From assembly GCA_947568835.1 (NCBI GenBank), contig OX387606.1, positions 20,623,225-20,687,224 on the forward strand: 64,000 nucleotides of DNA, written 5' to 3'. Positions 35,001-46,570 of this stretch are shown here, piece by piece. Source of the stretch: Protonemura montana. Taxonomy: Eukaryota > Arthropoda > Insecta > Plecoptera > Nemouridae. Under the pieces are notes generated by a model, which was not told the origin of the DNA, searched no databases, and saw nothing but the letters and a program-made list of their open reading frames with translations. Numbering within the stretch: the stretch's first letter is position 1; every line of letters begins with the position of its first letter. The translations under genes and the position numbers were made by a program.

Positions 35001-37841
35001 GGAAGTATGGGGTTTTAATTTTTAAGCCATGAATTGGAAATCAAAGTAACAAATCCCATTCACTTTTTGTTTGTATTTTTATTTCATCTAACATTACGTT
35101 TTGAAGCTAACACATTTTTAGAAACAACTTTTTTTTTTGCTCTTTGTGAGTTGTCTAAAATGTTCAGTTTCTTTTTTTATTTATTTTAATAATTAACAAC
35201 AATTTAATACATTTTACTGGTGGGAACCTTTTTGTTTTCCATAAGTTTCCAAAAATTTTCGAAACCTGTTGATATCCAGCAGTTCCCGGGATAACTGGTA
35301 GTTAGCAATTTTCAAAATAACACGCAAATTACTGGGCAGGTTTAAATGGCGTTAGTGAAATCCACCTGGATGATTGAATTGTCATGAAAATAATGTATAC
35401 TTACTTGGTTTCACATCCCCCAGTTTCACGGTAGCATTAGCCACTATGCCAGGCAGCACGGCGCTACATTTCAGTTCTTTATTGGCGATATCTGCCGTGA
35501 CGCTGATGGTTAGCTCCTGAGACACGGTCTGAATTTCCCACAGCCACTGGTAGTTTGCTTTGGCGAAAGGGGTATCGTCAAGATTGTTATTGCGTTTTAT
35601 CTCACTGCCGATATACCACGCTATCGATGGCAACGGGTAAGCTCCGCTCACCGAGCACTTGGCCACAAGCTGGTCGCCAATCTCAAGCTGTGTATTGCTC
35701 ATTGTCAGCTCAACCTCGGACTGGCTCGCTGGAATGTTTCCAGAACTTGTTATAGAGGAAGAGATTGGACTTGCTTGGCTTTCGATCAGGAAATAGGTAT
35801 CTTAATCTTGGCATGCTAATATATGTTAGCTTTTTAGTTTAAAAACTTAACAAGAGTCACTAGCAATTTGGAAAACTATTAATCAACCTCTTCCTTTGCA
35901 AGTGCCACAACAATTACTGTGGTCTAACCATGACTTGGTGGATATTACACAATTGGAGATAAATTATTCTATTGAATTTATCAAAGAAAGTTAAATTTAT
36001 TTGTTTGTCTCACAAGCTACTCGGATGGTGATGGCTCTGTACTGTTGACTTCCTTCTCTAGTTTTTCCACTGCACCAAATCACCCCGCTGTCTGCTTCGG
36101 TAACATTGATTAGCTTTATTCCGCATTGCCCCTTCTCCAGTCCTCGGCCAAAGTATTGATAGTGGCTGGTTTCCTTCGAATTGTGTCCCTTTAGCAGAGA
36201 AATAATACTAACAATAATAAAATCAGTTTTACTTAGCTATATTGCCATTACCTATCAAGTAAAGTCAAGTATTATACAAGCATTGTTGCTAGTTATGATT
36301 TGCAGGTTTTGATTTTCTTGGTTTCCTATGATTACAGGGGTCTGAAAAGGTTCTGAGATCTATTTGGGATTGTGACTATTGACTTTCCTACGGATCAACA
36401 TCTTTGACGTAAAAATAATGCCTTCCTAGTTTCTAGTCAAGTCCTTGCTCACCGAAGTACAGCTCAGTCTGTGTTTATGTTGTTCTCTACCAATTAAAAA
36501 AGAAATCAAAGCTTGATCCTAAAAAAGTTGTATTTGACCAAGAAACTGACTGTTGCAGAGACAAGATTTTTCTGAGTACTTTGTGAAAATTAACCCATCC
36601 GACAGCAGGCAGCTTGAAAGAGCATTGGACCAGCGCCTTATTGTTGGGCGTGAAACACAAGAGATCAGCATCACTCCCTGGCTCCAGAACCTTGTACCGA
36701 GGCTTGGACTGCAACTTGAACGGTTTCAAATCTGGAAAATAATACATTCACCTGACTAGCAAGCTTTATACAGGAAGCGTTGAGGGAGATATCAGAAAAG
36801 CACACAAATTTTACGCTCCAATTCCTTGATTTTAAGTTGTGAATTGTAATTTTTAATGGAATAAAATTGTTGAGTTTGTGAAATCGTTCATGGCCCATTC
36901 TACCAATTCTCTCACAATTTTCGAAAATTTGCAAAAAATTATCTATATCTGTGTAAATTCCACAAAATCGTTTCAAATATGCAGATTATTGAGATTTTCC
37001 ATGCTTATTTTTTTTTAAATTCGACATACCGTCAACTGCCAACGTCATGAAATCCTGCAGCCGGCTCCCAAAATCGGCCTGCGCCCTGCACCCTACAACG
37101 TAGAGCCCAATGACCACTCCTTCGAGCGTGATGCCGCACTGTCCATTTTCCAGGCCCGTCCCCGTGTACTTGGCCAGGAACAACACTTTGTTTCTATGTT
37201 TTGGGATCACATCCAACGAGTGCTTGCCCTCGCTGAAGTCAATGTTGGTGGTGATGGCACCATTGGTGATTTTGAACTGGCAATCGGTGAGTCGAACTTG
37301 AGCGCGGCACATCACTGTGATACTTTCGTTAGGTTTGATGTGGCCTACGGCAGGCTTGATCAGCATTTGCCATGGCAAGGCAGTAGAGACTGCAAACCAA
37401 CACAATGGGCAAAACTGCGATGAAATTTGTTTCTCCGATTATGTAACCAGTTTCCTCTGGCAATTGTTGATCATTTTTGTTTCCAATTCCAAACCACTAC
37501 TTGGGAACAACCTCTTCAGCTATATTTTGATTGTTTTGGGGAAGATTACATTATTTTATATCATAACGATCGACATTTTCTAGTTTCGATTCCAATGTCC
37601 GGAATTGGAAAAACCGGAGATTCGTTTTCAGATAATCATAACAAAATAAAGCTTAAAATAAGTATGTTGAAATAAATAATATGCCATTATAATTCGAGAA
37701 TGAATTTGTTACTAACGCAATATAAGCCAAATAAAGTACACATAAAAACAAGGCTTAAATTGGTAGGTACTTACGATCAAGGCGTATAATAAGCAAGAGA
37801 ATTAAATGTATTACCAACGGTATTACTCCCTTGCCAAACAT
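32094..37841 (-). CDS. Secreted serine protease (S1) with three Ig-like domains, complete
   Basis: Nine exons join in frame to 738 aa: 37841-37775, 37389-37030, 36731-36580, 36188-36014, 35728-35405, 34707-34582, 34314-33964, 33418-33123 and 32459-32094. Exon 1 encodes a signal peptide (MFGKGVIPLVIHLILLLIIR). Three Ig-like modules follow (about 30-142, 143-251 and 252-359), then a Gly/Lys linker and a very acidic stretch (YEEESEYYNLEGEYEDFD). The trypsin-like domain comes last. The catalytic triad is complete: TAAHC, YDVAVLE and CPGDSGGG. The residue six before the catalytic Ser is Ser rather than Asp, so trypsin-like Arg/Lys preference is unlikely. GDSGGG is also typical of arthropod modular serine proteases, which usually carry LDLa and CCP modules instead of Ig. 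There is no standard R-IVGG site; R|ISGG and K|VVFTLGE are candidates. Role in haemolymph immunity or coagulation is inference. Confidence 0.88.
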
Positions 37842-38147
37842 CTTATCACTTTGTGACCTGCTTAGTAACACACTGAAAGCAAATGGACCAAAATCAGTGA
37901 ATCTGCACTTGAAAATTGCGATATCGGATTTGAACTGCTGACCCGTATATGAAAGAATTAATTTTCCATGCGTAGAGTTGGCAACGTCGACCCAACACCC
38001 AAAACTAGAACGAGAGCAATTAAAAAGTGATCGGTTTCAACTTCATAATACTGCTGGAAACGAGGAAGGATGTGAATTTTAATAGAACATTTCAATTTAT
38101 AGGAACCTACCTATTAGGTACATACCATCTAATAACTGTACAGAGGG

Positions 38148-38153
38148 TTTATT
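38148..38153 (-). terminator. Candidate poly(A) signal
   Basis: AATAAA on the minus strand about 185 bases downstream of the stop codon of the tail-anchored repeat protein gene. Confidence 0.4.
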
Positions 38154-38334
38154 TACACATGACATCTATTTAAATTAGTCTACATTTCAGATATATTCAT
38201 TTATCAACAATAACTTAACAGGGTTTGTAACGAAACTCATAAACATTATTTGAAAAATAACACGGTGTAGGTTTTGGCATCATTACCCACGACCCCATAA
38301 AAAAAATCGCTTCGCAACGCGCCGCCCGTCGCGC

Positions 38335-41300
38335 TCAGTTATTGGGCGGGTTGAAATAGTCCCAATGGTGATGATGCTGAGTATTTCCCCAGCCGAACCC
38401 CATCAAGATGAGTCCAGCCACGAGCACGAGCAGAATGCATATGGCCGTCTGCAGCTCCCTTCTCTTGTCCTCGCCCTCGAACGCCGAGGCCGTGTACTGC
38501 AGCATGGAGCGCATCGCCCTCAACGACGACCCCTGCACTGCCGTCACCAGCTGCCTCCCCAGCTCCACCACCGACGGCTCTCCCGAAGTGGAAGCCTCCC
38601 CTCGCGCCTGCCGTCGCGGTACGAACGATACCACCTCTTCCTCTTCGTCGCTGCTGTACCGCGTCATGTGCTTGGGCGCCGCGTGATGACGTCGCCGTCG
38701 ATGCGACGCCGGCACGAAGCTCAGCATCTCTTCCTCGGAGTCCATCTCGTCCTGGTGACGGGAACGCGGCACGCGCATTGCCGACGGGAGGAACGAGTAC
38801 ATCTGCTCCATGGGGATGTGCAGCGGCAGCGGAGGCACAATCGGCGCTTGAATCGACGGCTCGGCGGCGGCGGCCGGGGACGGGAAGACGGGAGGCGGTG
38901 CCGGCGTCACGACGGTCGGCGTCGGTGGAGGTGGCGGAGGGACGGCCGCCGGTTCCGGCTCGGGCTGCACGACGCTGGGGCGAGGGAACGCGTCGTAGAT
39001 CTCCTGCAGGAAGCCAGGCGGCAGCTCGATGCCGTTGACCATCAGCTTGCCGGACTTGCTCGTCAGCTCGGCCACTTGCATTGAGACGCCGTCGATGTCC
39101 GAGACGAGGATCTTGTGCGCCGAGATCTCGCCGACATTGAGCTTCTCGACGTCCAGCTCGGAGACCTGCAGGCGCTGCGCCTTGAGCTCTATTATCGTGT
39201 TCTCGTCGGGCATGATGTAGACCGGCACCTGGCGCTCGATGATGGTTGTCGTATGCACGGGGGCGCTCGAGGGGCCGGCCTCGGCCACGGCAGGTTGGAT
39301 TGCAGGAGCTGCTTCCAGTGCAGCTGGCGCCGTTATGGTTGCTTCTTGTACTATTGGCGCCAGCGCAACAGAGGAAGCAACGGGGGCAGCGACGGGTGCG
39401 GCTTCGATTTGTGGCGGTGATTGTACTTGAACGGGGGCAGGTTCCGGGGCTGGTTCTGGTTTCGCGGCAGGTTCTGGTACTAGTTCTGGTTTTCTGGCAG
39501 GTTCTACGGCCCGCGGGGGTAATATCGGCGGCTCTTCATGGACTTGCGACGCGACCACCGCCCGTTGGACCTCCTCGACGACGACTGGTGTCTTGGCGAC
39601 TTGTGTCACCTCCGACGTTCGATCTTCGGAAGACGACGTCGTCGCCGTGTCACGCCCGGCCTGCCGCACTTCGGGCCCCGGGGTCTCCGTGCACGCGTCG
39701 GCCTGCGCCCTGGGCTCCTCATCCTCGATCTCCATGCAGAAGTTATCGGGCAGGGGGTCCGTCTGCGTGGCGATCGACACCTCCTCTACCTCCATGTCGC
39801 GAGAATCCGACGCAAGAAATGTCTGTTGTTCGTCGCGCAGTCGCGACAACGCCTCGGCAGACCGCCGCATCTCGGCAGACGTGAACGTCACTTGTTCGCC
39901 GCCGTCCTTTTGGTGGTAAAACACGTTGTCGCTCAACGCCCCAAGCGCCGCGCCGACTTCCGGCAACGGCGCCGTCTCGGAGACTTCTTCCTCGTAGCCC
40001 CCTTGCTCAGTGGACCCTTCTCGAGTGTCTCTCTCCTTGCGCGGTGGTCGCGGTGGTGCGGGCAGCGGCCTGCCCTTCATTTTCTCAATCACTTCGCCTG
40101 AACTCAGGTCTCGGTTGCTGCCGTGCGCGTCCTCGTGCGCGGATCGGCTGTAGTCGTCCTCTGCGTCAGCATGCCCCTGTCTCTGCGCACGCTCCCTGCG
40201 CGCAGGTCGCGAGGGCCCGAGCGTGCTGTAGTTCCTCAGCGGCCGCGTGGGCGGCGCATGCGTGCGTCGAGGCAGCGAAAAGAAGCGCTTCTTGCGCGCC
40301 GGGGGCGGCGGCCGAGGCGGCTTGGTGCGGCTCGACCTCGCCGGTTTTGACGGGTAGATCTTCTCGACTGTCGCGTAGCCGCCAGACTCGCCGAGATCCA
40401 CGTCTTGAAGTTTTACGGTGCCAATGCGGGGGTACTCTTGAGATTGGTGGGTGTCGACAAAGTCTACAGGTTCACGTTCTGAAGGCAGCGAGTCAGCGCC
40501 ACGGGAGGTGGCGTCCTCGTCGGCCAGGGAGTGCACTGATGGACCGCGTGACGCGTGACGGCGGCCGCGCTTCGGGGCCACCGGGGGCGTTTCGGGGGCT
40601 TGTGGGATTATGTAGTCGGACTCCATGTACTGTGCAAAAATCTGAAAGACAGGACGGGAATACCAATCAGTATCCTACAGTTCAACAGGTAAAAATAACT
40701 TATAAAATGACCTTGTGACTGAAGTTCATTTTAAAGAACTGTCATCGTGCATCTGTTTGGTCTACTATGACACCAATCAAGATTAATTGCTCCACATTAA
40801 TTTCTTCCCTATCGCGTTCGCTCTCAAGTCTCAAGGATGTCAGTCTGGTGACCAAGTCGTTAGTTAGCTCCATGGCAGGAGGTACGACACTCACTTCTTG
40901 GTGCACATTCTTGCTGACGGCTTCGTGTTCGCCCGACCAGCGATCGTCCTCGTCCTCTTCGTGGTGTCCGTTGGTCAGTCCGTTGTGGTAGGCCTCGGGC
41001 ACGTTCTCGCTGCGGTAGCTGGACACCGGCACTGACTCCTGCCGACTCCTGCGCACGCGTCTCGGTGCCGTCGGCGGCGTCACCTCGGCCGTGTCCTCGT
41101 CCTGCCACTCGTCGTCGTCCAGCTTATTACGGTAGTTGCGCTCCTCCTCGAACGACACCTCCGTCGGCTGGGTGATCAAGAAGGTCGGCTGTGCTAGCTG
41201 CAAGCCAGTAATATATTGGGGGTCACAGGGATGAGACTATTGGGCTTGAGATGTTACAGGACGTTTATTTCTTGTGGTCTGGGCAAAACTAGGGCTTGAC

Positions 41301-44300
41301 TTTCAACGTCACGAGCACTGACTGAACTGCAGAATGCCTGAGACCAAGACCCAAGACGGCAGTCCGAGTAGCAAGACTTTGACTTCGCTGTCTCGGTGGC
41401 ATGTGTGGTCAGTGGCATTATCGCTCTTCTACAAACTGTTTACGAATTTGCGCCAAAAATGTCACCAAAATTTACTTTTATCAACTTTCCGAATTTTAGT
41501 TGTTTGTAGGAAAAAGAGCGCCACTGAGATAGCATTGACAAAAATTCCACAACCCAACTTGTTCGACGCGATAACTGATACCAAGACGGATCTTTGGTTA
41601 CAAATAAGTGGTAAAGGTCGTACCTCGGGCTCCTCTTCGATGAGCGCCTCCTCCCTGGACGTCTCTTCGTTGTAGCGTCTGTTTCTGTTCGGCCTCGACG
41701 GTGGGAACGTGTTGAAGAAGTTGGTCGTATCCTCCTCTGGTGTGATCGGCGCCTTCTTGCCCTTGCGCTTCGGTTTCTGCAGTGACTTGGACCTGACTGG
41801 CGGCACGGGTTCGATGTCAACCTCCTCTCCAAACTCCCTCCTTTCGCTGGCCTCGTCCTCCTCGTCGTCGTAGTAGTACTTGTCGTCCATCTTGGACAGC
41901 GCGTTCTCGGGCGAGCGGAACGCGTCGCGGATTTCGCTCGTTAGGTAGCGCTCCACGTCCACGTCCTCCCTGCTGATCCCCTTCTCCCGCAGGAAGAATT
42001 CATCTGAGTCGATCTCCTCGATGACGCCGGCACGGTGCCTGCCCGAAGAGCTCCCGGACGATCTCTGCTCCTTGTCCGAGTCCGGGAAGCTCTCCTCCTT
42101 CAACGGCGTCTTGTTCTCGACTATCGTCACCGCGTACCCGTAGTCCTTGTCGTGGAACGCTGACGTGGAGTCTGTGTGGAACGAATCGCGCTCCTGCTTC
42201 TGTCGCTCCAGCTCTTCGACGGCGTCCTTCACTTCCGTGTCGTAACCCTGCATCCGCCTCCGTCGCAGCACGTCCTCGCGTTCCTCCCTCGCCTCCCTCT
42301 CCTCTAGCTCCTCGATCTCCTCGCGTTCATCGCGGTCCTCGTCGGTGCTGTCCCGTAGTCGTACGACGCGCACGTCGGGCGAGTCACCGCGTCGGTAGCG
42401 CAGTTCGCTGTCCACTTTATTCTCCTCGTCGTCGGCGTACTTGATGTCCGTGAAGCGATGGACCCAGCGCGAGCCGACGGGACCCTTTTTACGCGGCATA
42501 GTCGGTTTGATTGAAGAACCCATTTCCGGCGGAGGCGTCTGCGAGCGCGGCGTCGACTTGGGCGAAGACGTCGCGTACTTGCGGCGGCTACGGTCGAAGA
42601 TGCGCGGATACGTGCGGAAGTCGAAGTCGAACAGCGTTGACTTCTTGGTCGACGACGCGTTGGACTCTGTGGACGGGTTAGTGGCGCGGTCTCTGAGCGG
42701 GCGGCGGAGGCTGCTCGTCGCCTTCACGGGCTTCGTCCGCGAGAAGCTCGGCATGCTCGGCATGTTGAACTTCGGCCTCTCGGGGAAGTTGAACTTTGGG
42801 CGTTCGGGCATCGAAAATTTGGGCCGATCGGGCAAATTAAATTTGGGCCTTTCGGGCATGTTGAATTTGGGCCTTTCGGGCATGTTGAATTTGGGCCTTT
42901 CGGGCATGTTAAACTTGGGCCGATCTGGCATGTTGAACTTGGGGCGTTCAGGCATCTTCATGCTCCTGAGTTTGGCACGTAGCCGTCCAGCCTGCGAGCG
43001 AATCCGTTGTTGGAAGCCTCGCGTCGGCGCCTCGCCGTCCTCCAGCTGCTTCTTCTTTCGGGAGCCGCGCTTCAAAGGCAGGTCCTCCAGCCCCGAAGAG
43101 TCCAGCTGACTGGTGTTGACATCACAGTCGGTGCGTGACTCCGTCGTCGTGGGTGTCGCGGCAAAGTAGCGCTCCTCCATTTGCGTCTGCAGCTCCTGCG
43201 GAGTCAACTGCTTCTCCTCACCTCCGACGGCCTCGTCCTTCAGCACCTCCTTGTCGGTGTCCTCGTGAAGCGAGATGCGGATGAAGTTCGGGTCTCCGCT
43301 GCCGAAGCTGCTCGTCTCCGAGCCGCGCCTCCTCGATGCCGGTGTCGCGACGTCGACGTCCATGTCGGCGTCTTTGTGCGCGCCGACGTCGGGCGTCGCG
43401 ACGGGCTGGGGTCTGGGGTTGATCGGCTCATACTCGTGGTCGCTGCAACACAGAAGTCACTTTTTTAACGTCCCTCTTGATATACTCATAAATCTAAGAT
43501 AGTTGCTCTCTCCGGTAGCCTACTTATCCCCATCCCGTCACTTTGTCAACATGGCGTTGTTGATGCGTGTGGATTTTATGTGTTCATCGGGAATTTAGAG
43601 CGCTCATGCGGCATGGTTAGTACGTTTGTGTAATTGTGGAAACTCGCTTACGAGCACGTCCCTGAATTTTTGGCAACGATGCTGAAAATGGCAACCGTTA
43701 TATCAGCTCGCCTATTCTCATTGCTATAAGAGGGACTATGCGGGATGGCGCTGTCTCCCGTCATCGCAAAACACTCTGGACGCGGTGTTCCCGAGTAAAC
43801 CAAGCGAAGAGCTCTGCGATTTCTCTGCGATTTCCCTGTCTATGAGGAATGCACCCCGTGACGAAGCTGCCAGGGGGATCAAATCTGCGGCTCGGGATTG
43901 TAGGAAGTGAAGCCGCGTGCCAAAATCGCGAGTGTCTCTGATCGCAGCTGATAAAAATAGCCCGGGACGGGAGTAAATACCAGCAAGACACAAATACGCC
44001 GCGACGTGATCGCGTGGTTTCGCATGCATACTTTCAGCACCGAGCACTCGGTACACCCGAACACTCGGCGGAAAATGTCGAGTGCAGCTACTTCACTTGA
44101 AATTTGTGGCTTGCTCTGAATTTGGCGAGTCATAATGACGTTCGCTGACTCCAAAACGTTATATTTAGACCGGCACATTTTTGCTGCCGACTCCAACGAT
44201 TAGGCTTCCGGCTAAAGAATTTTCGATCATGTTTTATCTGCAGAATTGATAATCAATGCTTGTCGTTCCGGCACGCCATGTATGTCCACTGACACTTAAA

Positions 44301-45919
44301 AATCTTTCTCAAGTACTATAATGTGTCTCATTGAAGTCAAACCAACATTTGTTCAGCGTATGCCTCTGACATGATCTTGGAAGATTCTACTCCCAGTGGT
44401 CTTCAAAAAGCGGAAAGCTGGTATCAGTCGGACCACCCCCAAAACAGGACCAAAACGAACCAACTCTTTCTGTCCAGAAAGTCCGCACAATGAAAGCTCA
44501 GTCGGCACTTGTCGATTTAATAGCACATCGCTTACCCCATGGTGGCGGCCATATTGGAAGTCCGACTCAGCGAGCTCCTACTCGGCGGCCGGCCAACGAG
44601 CGTCACCCTCTCCGGCAGAAGACTGTCTGATTGAAAATATTGACATCCACAGCGCACCTCGCGTCCGCTACCCACAGACGAGTCACGTGACGGCTTCCTC
44701 TTCCCAGCGCGGGGCTCGGATTCTGATCGAGGCCTGCTCCTTCCGTCGCCCGCCTGCTGCATCACCAGCACCCCGTTGGGGCCACCACTAGCGCGACATC
44801 ACCCTGTCTCTAACACCGCTCGTCGCACACCCTATCGCCGCCAAACACCACACCCGTCTGGCCGTTGTAGACCTGCACCATGTTAAAAACGCAAGCGAGC
44901 GACGACGGAAGCTGCCGAGCCAGAAATAAACTTTGTTCGGCAGAAGAAAAGCCGCTTGTTTGGCCGATGATGATGCTCATTAAAGTATGTTTTTTGTTTT
45001 AATTTTTTTGTTTGTTTTTTGTCGCCAAAGAGCTGCAGTGTTGCAGCACGCAAAGTTGTGGTGTGTGGGACAAGATCGCGTAGAGTGAGGCGTCCTCCAC
45101 ACAGATATAATTAGATCAATCATTCCATTATACACCAATTAGCAAGTGTGAATTACTGCAACACATAGTTAACCGAGTCGTGCGAAATGAACGACAAACA
45201 ATCTCCCTCAGAGCAATCGTCAAGAAAAAACGCTGTTCTAGAGCAACAGTAATGAAATCGTAGGGCTTTCCTATCGATGTTATGGGTCGGGTAGGGCCCT
45301 TCACGAGGTCAACTTTCTGTAGAACATAAGTCTCAAAGCGGCAAGAGACTTAAAATTTGGTACAAGTAGATCACAGATTAAAAAAACGAAAGGTTCACGG
45401 TTCTGTCTATGAACTGATGTGACACAGGCCTTGCGTACTTGGATAATTCAATGCAGACCCGTGATTGGTGAAGCCGAGCGATTCTCCCACTTTTTAGTTT
45501 TTGTCATGTAAATGAAATGAGTCGATGTCTTTTCGGTTAATCAATTAACACAATTACCAAGGTTCATCTCATCTCATTACTGGAATCAAGTTTTTGATTC
45601 GCCATTGTCACCATATCGGTGACCGACTGCTTGCTGCCCAGTCACATACCAATATCCCAAGCTGATGACATCATGGGGTGAATTACTCAAGACAAGGTCG
45701 ACGTTGAATCATTGTCATAATCTGTACGACCTTGTACCTGGCTCATGACCGGAGTATAAACCTACTTTAGATGATCCTTGCTGCCGAGAGGCGGCTTGTA
45801 GAGGTGCGACCAGGGGTAGCCACCCAAGGCACGTTGTCGGCGCAGCTCCTCCCAGCGGTAGGTCTCGGGGGGCACGGGTGGGGCCACGTGCCCCCCGGGA
45901 GTCTCTTTGTCGAGGGACT
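38335..45919 (-). CDS. Large low-complexity tail-anchored membrane protein, 5' end missing
   Basis: Four exons joined on phase: 45919-45766, 43442-41624, 41197-40895 and 40641-38335, giving about 1,527 residues so far. The first exon here begins in phase 1, so at least one upstream exon is unidentified. In order: a conserved-looking motif ETYRWEELRRQRALGGYPW then HLYKPPL; eight tandem PERPKFNM-type units; long acidic, Glu/Arg-rich disordered stretches; a proline-rich basic part (RPLRNYSTLGPSRP); a regular segment (LQVSELDVEKLNVGEISAHK onward) that looks like beta-repeat structure; and a C-terminal transmembrane helix (AICILLVLVAGLILMGFGWG) followed by only about 18 residues. The topology fits a tail-anchored protein with its bulk in the cytosol or nucleoplasm. 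I do not recognise the family and assign no function. GC-rich codon use stands out from the AT-rich introns. Confidence 0.8.
42761..42957 (-). repeat. 24-bp coding tandem repeat (PERPKFNM units)
   Basis: Eight imperfect 24-bp units encode PERPKFNM with variants such as PDRPKFSM and PERPKFNF. DNA identity between central units is nearly complete, which suggests recent unequal exchange or slippage, and copy number may vary between individuals. Confidence 0.85.
43443..45765. other. Intron with GC-rich island, possible internal promoter
   Basis: Intron between exons of the tail-anchored protein gene. The part at about 44,570-44,890 is GC- and CpG-rich, unlike the surrounding intron. It contains frames with coding-like composition, but none has a donor in the phase needed to join the exon at 43442. 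It may be an alternative promoter or 5' UTR for a shorter isoform starting at the ATG at 43363. Confidence 0.35.
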
Positions 45920-46478
45920 CTGTCAAGAAAGAGGGCGTTAATTAGCACCAGTAACGAGCGTGTTAGAGGATAACCGATGTAGTGCGTTATGTTTTCGTAA
46001 GTCACTGAGGCTCTATCATCGGAAGCCAAAAATTACGGAGTATTTTAGATTATATGCGTAGAATTGGACCTTGCAGCAATATGAAGCAAGCTCTCAAGGC
46101 TCTTTACAAAGTAATCTATCGTTAGTACTAGGCCTTGGGTAGAATGAAGAAGTATCTTGAGAAATGGTGGGGTGGCACCGTTCCCCCTTACTTGTTTCAC
46201 CTTTGTTATGCCGTGATAAAAAGACATTTAAATGTGTCTACTTTTAATTAGTACTCAGCCCACGAGGTTAATGCTCCGCTTAAAATTCTCATCACTCATT
46301 ACACTTCCTCGACATATATCGTCGTGTTAAGATCTCTTTACTTTGCGTTTGGCAGTTAATTTGGTATCCGAGCTCCTATACGAAATCCAGGCTCAAAGCT
46401 GCTAACCAAAAATACCGTCGTCTCCTATTAATATCTCGTTTGGTACACTATATACTGATCCATGCCACACTATCCCGA

Positions 46479-46570
46479 GCTGGCACAATAGCAGAATGGT
46501 TGTTGTCTATCGGGCATTACCTGTCTGTGACATCCCTGCAGACACAGTTCGACTCCCGGCTGGAGCCCTA
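46479..46570 (+). repeat. tRNA-derived sequence (probable SINE head)
   Basis: Box A TAGCAGAATGG (46489-46499) and box B AGTTCGACTCC (46546-46556) lie on the same strand with internal Pol III promoter spacing. The downstream word CCCGGCTGGAGCCC looks like a tRNA 3' end, but no matching 5' acceptor strand is present, so it is not a functional tRNA. About 150-200 bases of unique-looking GC-rich sequence follow and could be the SINE body. Confidence 0.45.

Noticed and set aside
38365..40718. Long plus-strand frames rich in Arg, Pro and Ala
   Set aside because: They are shadows of the GC-rich minus-strand exon of the tail-anchored protein, which has correct splice phases and a transmembrane helix.
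44532..44771. Minus-strand frame with Arg/Ser-rich sequence in the 44.6 kb island
   Set aside because: Composition resembles the host protein, but candidate donors are in phase 0 or 1 while the next exon needs phase 2.
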